From Streptomyces stelliscabiei (lineage in GTDB: Bacteria; Actinomycetota; Actinomycetes; Streptomycetales; Streptomycetaceae), in contig NZ_JADBGF010000001.1 of the NCBI RefSeq assembly GCF_014873495.1, forward strand, positions 8,742,001 to 8,806,000: a DNA stretch of 64,000 nucleotides. Direction: 5' to 3'. This document shows positions 51,999 through 61,679 of the stretch, piece by piece. The notes below the pieces were generated by a model. The model made no database searches and had not been told where the DNA came from. It saw only the letters and a list, made by a program, of their open reading frames with translations. The first letter of the stretch is position 1, and every line of letters begins with the position of its first letter. The translations under genes and the position numbers were made by a program.

Positions 51999-52958
51999 TC
52001 AGAGGGGAGTGAGATGCCCGGGCGCCGGGCGGGGGAGCAGGGACGGTTCCGCCGGGGCGTGGTGGGGTTCCAGGGCCAGTACGGCCGCGACCGGGTGGTC
52101 CTCGTCCACGGGCGCGGGGTCCGTCGGCCGGACCTCGGCCTGCGGGGTCACCCGGGTCAGCAGCACCACGCCCCGCGCCGCGAGTGCCGCTCCCGCGACG
52201 GCGAGCGACACCCCGGCGACGCCGCCCCGCAGGCCCTCGCCGAGGAGGGTGAGGCCGATCATGGCGGCGGCCAGGGGGTTCGCCAGGGTCACGACCGCGA
52301 GGGGCCCGCCCAGACCCCCTCGGTACGCCGTCTGGGACAGCAGCAGGCCGCCGACCGCGAACGTGGCGACCAGGAGGGCCACCACGACGACCTCGGCGTC
52401 GAGGAGGGAGCCCGAGCGGTCGGTCGCGGCGACCGTGACGGTCTGGGTGAGCGCCGAGGCGACGCCCGAGGCCATGCCGGACGCGCCGGCGTGGCGCAGT
52501 CCGGGCCTGGTGCCGGGACGGGAGAGAAAGCCGATGAGGGCGGCGGTCGCGCCGGCCACGGCGACGGCCTCCGGGACGCTCAGCACGTCGTCGGGGGCGG
52601 GCCCGGACGCGGCGATCAGGATCGCGGCGAGTCCCGCCAGCGTGAGCGCGGTGCCGCGCCACTCCGTCGCGGTGACCCGGCGTCCGGCCAGCCGGGCCCC
52701 GAGCGGCACCGCCGCCACGAGGGTGAGCGCGCCCAGGGGCTGGACCACGGTGAGGGGGCCGTACTTGAGGGCCACGACGTGCAGCAGCGCGGCGCCCGCG
52801 TTGAGCGCCACCGAGGCCCACCAGGCACCGCTGGCGAGCATCCGCCCGACGCCCGTGGCGGTGCCGCGGGAGGCGAGCCTCTCCTGCGTCACGGCGGCGG
52901 CCGCGTAGGCGACGGCCGAGACGAGGGACAGGGCGACGGCGACCAGGGTGGCGTTCAT
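51999..52958 (-). CDS. DMT/EamA-type membrane exporter
   Basis: A 319-residue protein with about ten hydrophobic segments arranged as two repeats. It starts MNATLVAVALSLVSAVAYAA; LKYGPLTVVQPLGALTLVAA is the conserved end of the first EamA repeat and GGPLAVVTLANPLAAAMIGL of the second. The soluble tail is short and Pro-rich. A drug/metabolite transporter role is likely; the substrate is unknown. Its ATG overlaps the PAP2 stop by 4 nt, so the two are cotranscribed. Confidence 0.78.
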   Translation of the reverse strand: MNATLVAVALSLVSAVAYAAAAVTQERLASRGTATGVGRMLASGAWWASVALNAGAALLHVVALKYGPLTVVQPLGALTLVAAVPLGARLAGRRVTATEWRGTALTLAGLAAILIAASGPAPDDVLSVPEAVAVAGATAALIGFLSRPGTRPGLRHAGASGMASGVASALTQTVTVAATDRSGSLLDAEVVVVALLVATFAVGGLLLSQTAYRGGLGGPLAVVTLANPLAAAMIGLTLLGEGLRGGVAGVSLAVAGAALAARGVVLLTRVTPQAEVRPTDPAPVDEDHPVAAVLALEPHHAPAEPSLLPRPAPGHLTPL

Positions 52959-53755
52959 CGGCCCGCTCCCACCAGGACGGGCTCCTCGACCGGAGCCAGG
53001 GACGTGGAGGGCTGCCCGGCGGTGGTGACCGTCCGGTGCGGCAGCGGGATCACGGCGAGGGCGGCGGCCAGCAGGGTGCCCGCCGCGATCGCGTCCAGCC
53101 AGTAGTGGTTGGCGGTGCCGACTATGACGACCAGGGTCACCAGCGGGTGCAGCAGCCACAGCGCGCGCCACCGGGAGCGGGTCGCGGCGATCAGGCCGAC
53201 CGCCACCATCAGCGCCCAGCCGAAGTGCAGCGAGGGCATCGCCGCGAACTGGTTCGCCAGGGAATCGGTCGTCGGCGCCGCCGAGTAGACCGTCGGCCCG
53301 TACACCTGTCCGGTGTCCACGAGGCCGGCGACGTCCAGCAGTCGCGGCGGGGCCAGCGGAAACGTGAGGTGGAGCAGCAGGGCGGCGGCGGTGAGGGCGG
53401 TGAGGACCCGGCGCGCCCAGACGTAGTGCGCGGGCCGCCGCAGGTACAGCCAGACCAGGAAGGCCACGGTGGCCGGGAAGTGGACGGTCGCGTAGTAGAC
53501 GTTCGCGAGGTGGACCAGTGTGTCGCCGTGCAGCAGCGCGGACTGGACGGAGCCCTCGTCCGGCAGACGCAGGAGCCGCTCCCAGTCCCACACCAGGTGG
53601 GCGTTGCGGTAGGCCTCGGCGGTGTGGCCGTCGGCCAGCGTCCGGCCGAACTTGTAGACGAGGAAGAGCCCTGCGACGAGCAGGAACTCACGGACGAGCG
53701 GCGGCCGCGCTGTCGCGGCGGCCCGCTCCTCCACAGGCTCGGTGTGGCATTCCAT
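52955..53755 (-). CDS. PAP2-superfamily membrane phosphatase/transferase
   Basis: A 266-residue membrane protein with five to six helices and the PAP2_3 (Aur1/Ipt1-like) signature: AAMPSLHFGWALMVAVG and TANHYWLDAIAAGTLLAAAL carry the two His of the phosphatase site, with the Arg-containing first motif weakly visible (RRPAHYVWARR). It probably hydrolyses or transfers a lipid phosphate at the outer face of the membrane. It is divergent from a TetR gene across a 16-bp repeat array, and is likely controlled by that regulator together with the exporter. Confidence 0.82.
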   Translation of the reverse strand: MECHTEPVEERAAATARPPLVREFLLVAGLFLVYKFGRTLADGHTAEAYRNAHLVWDWERLLRLPDEGSVQSALLHGDTLVHLANVYYATVHFPATVAFLVWLYLRRPAHYVWARRVLTALTAAALLLHLTFPLAPPRLLDVAGLVDTGQVYGPTVYSAAPTTDSLANQFAAMPSLHFGWALMVAVGLIAATRSRWRALWLLHPLVTLVVIVGTANHYWLDAIAAGTLLAAALAVIPLPHRTVTTAGQPSTSLAPVEEPVLVGAGR

Positions 53756-53814
53756 CCCCGGCCCTTTCACTGACGGCGCCGGTGGCGCTGGTTTCTCCTG
53801 GCAGTACGGACGAT

Positions 53815-53944
53815 CGATACGCGGTGGTACCGATACGCGTAAGTACCGATACGAGAGTGTACCGATACGCCACTGTACCGAAACGAGGGGGTATCGATAC
53901 GGCACTGTACCGATACGTCGGCGTTCCGGTACAGTGGCGTATCG
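53815..53944. promoter_or_regulatory. Array of 16-bp iterated operator units
   Basis: CGATACG or a one-base variant begins at 53815, 53831, 53847, 53863, 53879, 53895 and 53911, exactly every 16 bp; most units have the full form GTACCGATACG. A degenerate unit follows at 53927 and an inverted CGTATCG at 53938-53944. It fills the divergent promoter between the PAP2 and TetR genes. It looks like a multi-site operator for the TetR protein. Confidence 0.85.
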
Positions 53945-53985
53945 ACAGGCCTTTCGGCTGGGGACGACCGAAGGAGACACGAGTC

Positions 53986-54600
53986 ATGACGTCGCAGGCA
54001 GCGGAGGGGCCGGAGACGGCCGTCGCCTCGCGCCGCTCCAAACTCACCCCCGAGCGTGAGCAGGAGTTCTTCGACGCCGTGCTCGAACAGATCCGTGAGT
54101 GCGGCTACGACTCGGTGACCATGGAGGGCGTCGCCGCGACCACGCGGTGCAGCAAGTCGACGCTCTACCGCCAGTGGAGAACGAAGCCGCAGTTCGTGGC
54201 GGCCGCGCTGCGCGCGCGCCGCAGTGTCCGCTTCGCCGGGATCGACACCGGCACCCTCGCCGGCGACCTGCGCGAGGTCGCCCGGCACGCGGGAGCGGGC
54301 TATGTGCTGGAGGGGCGGCTGTTCCAGGCGCTCGGCCACGCCGCCGTGCAGGACGACGAGTTGCGGACCGCCCTGCGGGACGCGCTGGTGGAGCCGGAGA
54401 TCGACGCGCTCCGCACGATGATCGCCCGGGGGGTGGCCCGGGGCGAGGTCGCCGCGGACCATCCGGCGCTGGAGTTCGTCCCGGCGCAGATCTTCGGCGT
54501 CCTGCGGGCGCGCCCGGTCCTGGACGGCCAGGAGGCGGACGAGACGTACATCATCAAGTTCATGGAGGCCGCCGTGCTGCCCACGCTCGGCCTCGCCTGA
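53986..54600 (+). CDS. TetR-family regulator beside repeat array
   Basis: A 204-residue TetR protein; HTH in VTMEGVAATTRCSKSTLYRQ with WRTKPQFVAAAL, and the ligand domain of the subgroup that contains LDGQEADETYIIKFMEAAVL, also seen in the TetR at 34.5 kb. ATG preceded by AAGGAG. The repeat array ends 41 bp upstream, so the protein probably binds it cooperatively and controls its own gene and the divergent PAP2-exporter operon. Confidence 0.87.
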   Translation: MTSQAAEGPETAVASRRSKLTPEREQEFFDAVLEQIRECGYDSVTMEGVAATTRCSKSTLYRQWRTKPQFVAAALRARRSVRFAGIDTGTLAGDLREVARHAGAGYVLEGRLFQALGHAAVQDDELRTALRDALVEPEIDALRTMIARGVARGEVAADHPALEFVPAQIFGVLRARPVLDGQEADETYIIKFMEAAVLPTLGLA

Positions 54601-54680
54601 GACTCAGGCCGCCGTCCCGGCATCGATCCGGACGACGGCCTGATCGCGCCGCACCGTGGGGACGGGGGCGGCGCGCACCC

Positions 54681-54733
54681 CGGCCGGGTGGGATTCCTCT
54701 GGAGCGGAGAGGAACCCCACCCGGCCGCCTTTT
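54681..54733. terminator. Bidirectional intrinsic terminator
   Basis: CGGCCGGGTGGG (54681-54692) pairs with CCCACCCGGCCG (54716-54727), extended by inner TTCCTCT/AGAGGAA, and is followed by TTTT at 54730-54733. It separates the convergent TetR and DUF2510 genes. Confidence 0.8.
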
Positions 54734-54811
54734 CCGCCCGGCGGACGGAGCGTGGCAGGGGGTGAGGGTGGGGGCGGGGTGGGCGTGAGGGCGGGCGTGG
54801 AGTGCGAAGAA

Positions 54812-55897
54812 TCACACGCCCTGACCGCTGCCGCCCCCGCTGATCTCCGCCTTCTTGATGCCCTTGGTGATCTCGTCGATGACCGACTGCTTGGGTGCCT
54901 TGTCGCTCACGTCCACGCCGAAGCGGACCACGACGAGCCGGGCGGAGTCGGCCGGGGAGGGGAAGGCCAGCGACTCGACATAGCCGTCGTCGCCCTTGCC
55001 CGTGACCACCTTCCAGCGGACGTAGTACCCCTTCTCGCCGGCCACGGTCACCGCCTTGGACGCCAGCTCCTGATGGGAGGTGATCTTCCCGTAGCCCTCG
55101 GTGCCGTAGGCGTCCTCGGCGGCCTGGGAGATGTCCTCCTTGGCGGCCGCCTCGGCCGTCTTCGCCTTCAGCTTCAGCACCTCGGCGGGCGAGGAATAGG
55201 CGCCGCCGCGCGTGCAGGTCTTCGTGGCGTCGGCCGGGCACTTGTACGACGCCTCCGTCGTCACCTGCGCTCCCGCCTCCAGGGGCCCGCCGAGCCAGCC
55301 GTCGGGCACGGGGAGGCTGATGCCGCTGGTCGCGTCGGTGGCGTACCCGTCCTCGACCTGCGGGGGCTGCCCGGAGCCGTCCGGCCCGGGGGTCCGGCCG
55401 TCCGACCCGCCCGACCCACCGGGTCCGCCCCGGCCGCCGTCGTCGTCGCCCCGGCCGCCGTCGTCGCCCCGGCCGTTCTGCCCGCCGGAGCCCTGGGAGG
55501 TCGTACTGCCCTCGCTCCCACCGTCGTCGCCGGCCAGCGCGTACACCCCCACCCCGATGCTGACCAGCACCGCGGCCGCCACGGCGACGGCTATCCCGAT
55601 ACGGAGTCCGCGCCGGGGGGCGGGTGCCGGGTATCCGGGGTACCCCGGATACCCGGCCGCCGACGGGTAGGAGCCGGCCGCCGCCGGGTACGGTCCCGCA
55701 CCCGGCGGGTACGGTCCGCCACCGGCCGGGTACGTTCCGCCACCCGGCGAGTAGGCCGGAGGCCCGAACCCCGCGGCCGAGCCCACGGGCCGGATCTGGT
55801 CCGTCCACGCCTTGCCGTCCCACCAGCGCTCGGTGGCGGGCGCGTCACTTGTCTGGCCGGGGTCGGGGTACCAGCCGGGAGGAGTTGCCTGCGTCAT
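54812..55897 (-). CDS. DUF2510-containing membrane protein
   Basis: A 361-residue protein: an N-terminal DUF2510 motif PPGWYPDPGQTSDAPATERW with WWDGKAWTDQ, a Pro/Gly/Tyr repeat region (YPGYPGYPAP), one transmembrane helix at about 97-120 (IGIAVAVAAAVLVSIGVGVY), a Gly/Asp-rich linker and an extracytoplasmic domain of about 170 residues with two Cys likely to form a disulfide. DUF2510 domains are common at the N-termini of actinobacterial membrane proteins; function is unknown. No functional link with the neighbours is evident. Confidence 0.8.
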   Translation of the reverse strand: MTQATPPGWYPDPGQTSDAPATERWWDGKAWTDQIRPVGSAAGFGPPAYSPGGGTYPAGGGPYPPGAGPYPAAAGSYPSAAGYPGYPGYPAPAPRRGLRIGIAVAVAAAVLVSIGVGVYALAGDDGGSEGSTTSQGSGGQNGRGDDGGRGDDDGGRGGPGGSGGSDGRTPGPDGSGQPPQVEDGYATDATSGISLPVPDGWLGGPLEAGAQVTTEASYKCPADATKTCTRGGAYSSPAEVLKLKAKTAEAAAKEDISQAAEDAYGTEGYGKITSHQELASKAVTVAGEKGYYVRWKVVTGKGDDGYVESLAFPSPADSARLVVVRFGVDVSDKAPKQSVIDEITKGIKKAEISGGGSGQGV

Positions 55898-56450
55898 GGT
55901 GCAACCGTATGAGGCCGGAGTGAAAACCGGATGAGAGGGGACGCCTATTGGGGCGCCCGCGGCTCGATTTCCTGCCTGGACCGGTCAATTCCTGAGCCGA
56001 TCCCCCGCTTTCCTCGCCTAATGTCTTATTTCGATGTCAACCGGCTGATTTCCGCACCGTCGAACCGAGTTCGACGACGACGGCCCCCTGGTGGTCGGCG
56101 GTTCGGGCGACGGCTCGAACGCCCGCCCGCCCCAACGGCCCACCGGTCGCGCGGACAGCCCGAGGGGTCCGGACATTTCGAACACCTCACCACCGCCGAC
56201 GACACCCCTTCCGGGGTCGGCGATCCGCACGCGGGGGGATTCAGGAACGGGGGAAGTCGGCCTCGCGGCACGGGCAGTTGACTGTCCGTCACTCTCAACG
56301 CGGCAGGTGGGCGGCCGTATGCGTCGTCCTGGGGCCCTCTCCTGTCACCCGACACGGCAGTAGGTGCCCGGACCGGCCTCCACTTCGGCAGTCGGAGGGC
56401 TACGCTCAATGACCTGTACGTCGTCAGGGTGGCGCTGGGGAGGTAACGGG
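55898..56450. other. Intergenic region with a short palindrome
   Basis: About 550 bp upstream of the LAL-type gene. It contains the perfect palindrome CGTCGAACCGAGTTCGACG at 56058-56076, a possible operator, but no coding region I can support. A GGGGAGG ribosome-binding site precedes the ATG at 56451. Confidence 0.5.
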
Positions 56451-59123
56451 ATGACGCAGGGACGGTCCGATCCGGCCACCTCGGCCTCCCTGTGGGAGCG
56501 CGAAGCGGAGATCGCCGCCATCACGCAGGCGATCGACGAGCTCCGTGCGGACAAGGCGTCCCCGGGCGCTGTCCTGGTGTTCAGCGGTGAGGCGGGCATC
56601 GGCAAGACCGCTCTCCTCTCCGAGGCCCGTCGGATAGCCGCGGAGCGGGGCTGTGCCGCTTGGTACGCGCGCGGTGGCGAGACCGTCACGTCCGTCCCCT
56701 TCAATGTCGTACGGCAGCTGCTGCAGCCCGCGTTGATCGGACTGATGGAGGAAGAGGTCCGGGAGTATCTGGGCGACTGGTACGACATCGCCGGACCCGC
56801 GCTCGGACTCACGGAGCCGGGTGAGGGGCCGGTCGACCCACAGGCCGTGTGCGACGGACTGGTCGCCGTCGTGAGCCGCCTCTCCCGGCGGAGCTGGCCG
56901 CTCGTACTCCTCATCGACGACGCCCACTGGGCCGACCAGGAGACCTTGCAGTGGCTGTCCGCGGTGACCGGACGACTCACGGAGATGTGCGTTCTCGTCC
57001 TGGTGGCCCGCCGCCCCGGCGAGGCCACCGGTGACGGCAGCCGTCATCTCGCCGAGGTCGCCTCCCAGGCCCGCCCGGTCCCCACGCTCAGGTCGCTCAC
57101 CCCCGATGCCACCGCCGGGCTCACCCGCGCCACGGTCGGTGAACACGCCGACGATCCGTTCTGCCGCGAAGTATGGGCCGTGACGGGCGGCAACCCGTAC
57201 GAGACCGTCGAACTCCTCGCGAAGGTGCAGGACAGTGAACTGGAACCGGCCGAGGGCTCCGCGGCCGAACTGCGGGCCCTGAACCGAACCGCACGAGGCC
57301 GCGGTCTCGTCGCCCGTCTCGAAACACTCGGCGTCGACGCCACCCGCTTCGCCTGGGCGGCGGCCATCCTGCACACCGGCATCTCCGTGGAGATCGTGGC
57401 CAGGCTCGCCTCCCTGAGTCCACAGACGGCGGCGGAGTGCGCCGATCTGTTGACCGCGGCCCGAATCCTCACCGAATCCAGTCCCGTCGACCGGCGGGCC
57501 GAGGACGGCGATCTGGAGTTCGTGCACCCGCTGATCGCCACCGCGGTCTACAAGTCGATCCCGCCGGGCATCCGCACCGCGTTCCACGGCGTGGCCGCGA
57601 CGGTCGTCAGCGAGTCCGGGCGGGGCGCCGCGGCGGCCTCCCGCCATCTCGTCGAAGTGCACGCCGACGGCGACCCCGAACTGGTCGAGCAGTTGCGCGC
57701 CGCCGCGCGCGAACACCTCGCCGTGGGCGCCCCGGACGCGGCCCGCCGCTGTCTGGAGCGTGCTCTGAAGGAGCCGCCGCAGCAGGAGGTCCGCGTACGT
57801 GTGCTGTACGAGTTGGGCTGTGCCACCCTTCTCACCTCGCCCGCCACCACCGTGGAGTACCTCCGCTCCGCGCTCGCCGAGCCCGGCCTGGACAGCTCCG
57901 AGCGCGTGGACGCGGTCTTCCGTCTCTCCCAGGCGCTGCTCCACAACGACCAGTTGGAGGAAGCGGTCCGCACGGTCGACGCGGAGGCCGCGCGGCTGGA
58001 ACCGGGCCCGGCGCGGATGCGGCTCCAGGCAGCCCACTACATGTGGGAGGTCATCCACGCCGACGTGGAGCTCTCGCCGACGCACTCCCAGGAGCTGTCC
58101 GCCCTTGCCGCGGCCTGTACGGGGCGGGACAACTCCGAGCGCGCGCTGCTCATTCTGCGCGGCTTCGACGCGGTGGTGCGCGGCGAGAGCGCGGAGGAGG
58201 TCGTCGAGTTCTGCGACCGTGCGCTCGTCAACGGCAGGCTGGCGCCGGGTCTTGGCTGGACCGACAGCGAGTGGGACATCGAGCTGCCGCTGATGCTGGC
58301 CATCGCGTACGCCTACGCGGACCGGCTCGACCGGGCGGAGAGCCTGTACACCGAAGCGCTGCGCACCTACGAGAGCGCCGGGTGGAGCGGCGGGCATCTC
58401 GCCCTGGCCCACGCCTACGTGGGCCACGGGCATCGCCTGCGGGGCCGTCTCCGGTAGGCCGAGGAGGCGTTGCGCAAGTCGCTGGCCTTCGCCGAGCGGG
58501 TCGGCCGCGGGCTTCCCCTGCACTGGTCGTCGACCTGCAACCTGGTCGACACGCTGCTTGCCCGTGGCCATGTCCAGGAGGCCTGGGCGGTCGCCGAGGA
58601 ACACCGCTTCGCGCCCCCGTACCCGTCCACCGTCGTGCTGCCCGACCCCCGTTCCGTACGGGGCCGACTGCTCCTCGCCGTCGGCCGCACCAAGGACGGC
58701 ATCAACGAACTGGAGGCTGCGGAGAAGGCGGCGGCAGCCAGGGGCCACCACAACACGGTCATCGCACCCTGGGGCGGGGATCTCGCTCGCGCCCTCGCTT
58801 CCGAGGACCCGCGCCGCGCCGCCGAACTCGCCGTGAGCGTCCGCCGTCGTGCCGAACGCCTCGGCACGGACACCGCCATCGGCGAGGCCCTCCGCGTCGA
58901 GGCCTTCCTCGCCACCGGCAAGCAGGCCGCCTCCTTGTATGCCAAGGCCGTCACCTACCTGGCGGAGTCGCCCGCGGCCTATGAACACGCGGCGGCCCGC
59001 GTCGACTACGGCATCGCCATCCGCTCGGCCGCCGAACTCGACCGGGGCCTGGCCCTCGCCGAGTCCTGTGGCGCCGACGGGCTGGTCGAACGGGCGAGGA
59101 AGGCATTGGACCAGCTCATGTGA
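56451..59123 (+). pseudogene. LAL-type AAA regulator with in-frame amber stop
   Basis: A continuous reading frame of about 890 codons for a large ATP-binding regulator of the LuxR (LAL) type, interrupted by a single TAG at 58455-58457 (codon 669). Walker A GEAGIGKTALLSEA lies at about 46-59 and Walker B LVLLIDDAHWADQETLQWL at about 150. A TPR-rich half follows. On both sides of the TAG the same helical repeat continues (HRLRGRLR, then AEEALRKSLAFAERV), so a GAG-to-TAG change is the simplest reading. The usual C-terminal LuxR HTH (about 60 residues) is absent: the frame ends ERARKALDQLM. Even without the stop the product would lack the standard DNA-binding domain. Confidence 0.8.
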
Positions 59124-59124
59124 A

Positions 59125-60246
59125 TCAGCCCCGCTCCTCCTCCGCCAGCACCCGCTGAGCCGTGGCGAACGCCGAGTTCGCCGCAGGCACCCCGCAGTAC
59201 ACGGCCGTCTGGAGGAGGGCGGCGCCGATCTCCTCCGGGGTGAGGCCGTTGCGGCGGGCGGCTCGGATGTGCATGGCCAGTTCGTCGTAGTGGCCGTGGG
59301 CCACCAGGGCGGTCAGGGTGATCAGGCTGCGTTCGCGGGGGGACAGGGTGGGGTCGGTCCAGATCTCGCCCCAGGCGTAGCGGGAGATGAAGTCCTGGAA
59401 GCGGGCCGTGAAGGGCGTCTGGCGGGACTGGGCGCCGTCGACGTGCGTGTCGCCGAGGACCTGGCGGCGCACCTCCATACCGCGTTTCGCGTGTCCGTCG
59501 AAGTGCCCGCGCAGCGCGGCCAGGACGGCTTCCGGGCGCTCGGCGGGGGCGAGATGGGACGCGCCGGGGATCTCCGTGAGCGACGCTCCCGGCACCGCGT
59601 CGGCGATCTCCCGCAGATGCGCGGGCGGCGTCGCCGGGTCCTGCCGGCCGGCGACGAGGAGCGTGGGCGCGGAGATGTTCGGCAGGTCCTCGCGGATGTC
59701 GAACGAGGCGAGCGCGTCGCAGCAGGCGGCGTACGCCTCCGGGTCGGCTGCGCGGTGGTCGTCGACCAGCTCCGGCACGGTGAAGCCGGGCGTGAACCAG
59801 CGTGCGTCGGCGGTCTCCGCGAGCCCCGCCAGCCCCTCCCGGCGCACCAGCTCCGCCCGTTCCCGCCACGGCCGGGCCCCGTTGAAGTGGGCCGAGGAGC
59901 AGATCACGGCGAGGGACGCGACGCGCTGCGGGTGGTATGCGGCCAGGTGCAGACCGACCGCGCCGCCCAGGGACACCCCCGCGTACGCGAACCGTTCGAC
60001 GCCCAGCGCGTCCGCCAGGGCCAGCACCAGCGCGGCCAGGTCACCGACCGTCGCCCCCGGAGCCAGCAGGCCGGCGGGGGAGTCGCCGTGCCCCGGCAGG
60101 TCCCAGCGGATCACCCGGTGCGTGATCGACAGTTCGGGGGCCACCTTGTCCCACAGCCTGGTCGAGGTGCCGAGGGAGGGGCCGAGCAGCAGCGGGGGAG
60201 CGGAAGTCGGGCCTTCCGCGCGGTGGTTGAGCATCGAGTCGGTCAA
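59125..60246 (-). CDS. pcaL: 3-oxoadipate enol-lactonase / 4-carboxymuconolactone decarboxylase fusion
   Basis: A 373-residue PcaL-type fusion. Residues 1-250 are an alpha/beta hydrolase (PcaD): oxyanion-hole region GPSLGTSTRLWD, nucleophile elbow YAGVSLGGAVGLHL, Asp in VAGRQDPATPP and His in GASHLAPAERPE. Residues about 260-370 are the carboxymuconolactone decarboxylase (PcaC) domain: RYAWGEIWTDPTLSPRERSL and HIRAARRNGLTPEEIGAALL with AVYCGVPAAN. It decarboxylates 4-carboxymuconolactone and hydrolyses the enol-lactone to 3-oxoadipate. Four-nt overlap with pcaB. One base separates its stop from that of the LAL-type gene, so the genes converge. Confidence 0.92.
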   Translation of the reverse strand: MTDSMLNHRAEGPTSAPPLLLGPSLGTSTRLWDKVAPELSITHRVIRWDLPGHGDSPAGLLAPGATVGDLAALVLALADALGVERFAYAGVSLGGAVGLHLAAYHPQRVASLAVICSSAHFNGARPWRERAELVRREGLAGLAETADARWFTPGFTVPELVDDHRAADPEAYAACCDALASFDIREDLPNISAPTLLVAGRQDPATPPAHLREIADAVPGASLTEIPGASHLAPAERPEAVLAALRGHFDGHAKRGMEVRRQVLGDTHVDGAQSRQTPFTARFQDFISRYAWGEIWTDPTLSPRERSLITLTALVAHGHYDELAMHIRAARRNGLTPEEIGAALLQTAVYCGVPAANSAFATAQRVLAEEERG

Positions 60247-61679
60247 CGTCGCTCCAGGGCGCGGTCGGTGAGGGCTCCGGCGGAGCCGGTGTAGTGCGTG
60301 GGGTCGGTGAGCTCCGTCAGGTCGAGGCCCCGCAACTCCGGTTCCTCGGCGAGGAGTTCGGCCAGCGGGCGGCCCTCGGCGTGGACCCGCCGGGCCACCC
60401 GCGTCAGCAGCTCCTTGGCGCGGGCCCTGCCCAGCACCGGAGCCAGCTCGGCCGCCAGCCGCTCGGAGACGATCAGTCCGTGGGTGAGGTCCAGGTGGGC
60501 GCGCATCACGCCGGCGTTCACCCGCAGTCCCCGTACGAGGTCCACCGCGTCCCGCGCCGCGCCCCCGACCAGCCGCAGCAGGTCACGCAACGGCTCCCAC
60601 TCGGCGTGCCACGCCCCGGCCGGCCGCTCGTCCTCGGCGACCGGCGCGCCGTACAGCGTCGCCGCCAGCTGGGGCGCCCGCCGGGCCGCCGCCGCGATCA
60701 GCGTGGACCGTACGGGGTTCGCCTTGTGCGGCATCGCCGACGAGCCGCCCCCGCTGCCCTCGGCGACCTCCGCGATCTCCGTACGGGCCAGGGTGAGCAC
60801 ATCCGCCGCGATCTTGCCGAGGGCGCCCGCGGTGAAGGCCAGTGCCCCGGCGAGGTCCGCGATCGGGGTGCGCAGGGTGTGCCAGGGCAACTCCGGCTCA
60901 CGCAGGCCGAGTTCGCGGGCATACGCGGCGACGAGTGCGCGCGTGTCGACCTGCATGTCCGACGGGGCCGGGGGCCCCGCCGCGGCGGCCCCGCCGACGC
61001 CCTCGGCCGCGGCCTCACTGTCGGCCCCGGCGTCGGCCCCGCTCTCGGCGCCGGTCGCCCGGAAGACGGTGAAGGCCGCCAACGTGCCGGCCGCGCCCCC
61101 GAGTTGGGCGGGCAGGCTCGCCCGCACGACCGCGAGCCGGTCCCGGGCGTCCAGGACCAGGGAGCGCCAGCCCGCCGCCTTCAGCCCGAAGGTCGTGGGC
61201 ACGGCGTGCTGGGTGAGGGTGCGGCCCGGCATCGCGGTGTCCCGGTGCGCGGCGGCGAGGGCGGCCAGCGCGGACTCGGTACGGCCGAGGTCGGCCAGGA
61301 CCAGGTCGAGGGTGCGGGCGGCGACCAGCATCGTGGCGGTGTCCATGATGTCCTGGCTGGTCGCGCCCCGGTGGACGTACGGGCCGTACGCCTCGCCCAC
61401 CGCCTCGGTGAGGTCCGCGACCAGCGGAATCACCGGGTTGCCGCCGCTGCGGGCCCGTTCCGCGAGGGCGGTCACGTCGAAGGCGGCGGTGTCCGCCGCC
61501 GAGGTCACCGCGGGTCCGGCCGCTGCGGGGACCAGCCCCAGCGCGGCCTGGGCGCGGGTCAGCGCGGCCTCGGCGTCGAGCAGCGCCCGCAGGTAGGCGG
61601 TGTCGCCGGTCGAGGACGCGGCCGGGGAACCGGTCCACCCGGGGGCGAGCAGACCGGTGTCGGCATCGGCAGAAGTCAC
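60243..61679 (-). CDS. pcaB: 3-carboxy-cis,cis-muconate cycloisomerase
   Basis: A 478-residue fumarase/aspartase-superfamily enzyme that lactonises 3-carboxy-cis,cis-muconate to 4-carboxymuconolactone. Signature GSSAMPHKANPVRSTLIAAA with the catalytic Ser loop; YVHRGATSQDIMDTATMLVA and TLTQHAVPTTFGLKAAGW are the other active-site blocks. It contains an Ala/Gly/Glu-rich insertion of about 30 residues (AESGADAGADSEAAAEGVGG) in the central domain, more than typical bacterial PcaB. GTG start overlaps the pcaG stop. Confidence 0.92.
   Translation of the reverse strand: MTSADADTGLLAPGWTGSPAASSTGDTAYLRALLDAEAALTRAQAALGLVPAAAGPAVTSAADTAAFDVTALAERARSGGNPVIPLVADLTEAVGEAYGPYVHRGATSQDIMDTATMLVAARTLDLVLADLGRTESALAALAAAHRDTAMPGRTLTQHAVPTTFGLKAAGWRSLVLDARDRLAVVRASLPAQLGGAAGTLAAFTVFRATGAESGADAGADSEAAAEGVGGAAAAGPPAPSDMQVDTRALVAAYARELGLREPELPWHTLRTPIADLAGALAFTAGALGKIAADVLTLARTEIAEVAEGSGGGSSAMPHKANPVRSTLIAAAARRAPQLAATLYGAPVAEDERPAGAWHAEWEPLRDLLRLVGGAARDAVDLVRGLRVNAGVMRAHLDLTHGLIVSERLAAELAPVLGRARAKELLTRVARRVHAEGRPLAELLAEEPELRGLDLTELTDPTHYTGSAGALTDRALERR

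Noticed and set aside
53815..53944. CRISPR array
   Set aside because: The period is only 16 bp with 5-bp variable parts, and no cas gene is present; the position in a divergent TetR promoter fits operators.
56424..58988. 854-codon minus-strand open frame
   Set aside because: Antisense to the LAL-type gene. It stays open through the TAG, but it has no domain, so it does not explain the locus better than a mutated LAL gene.
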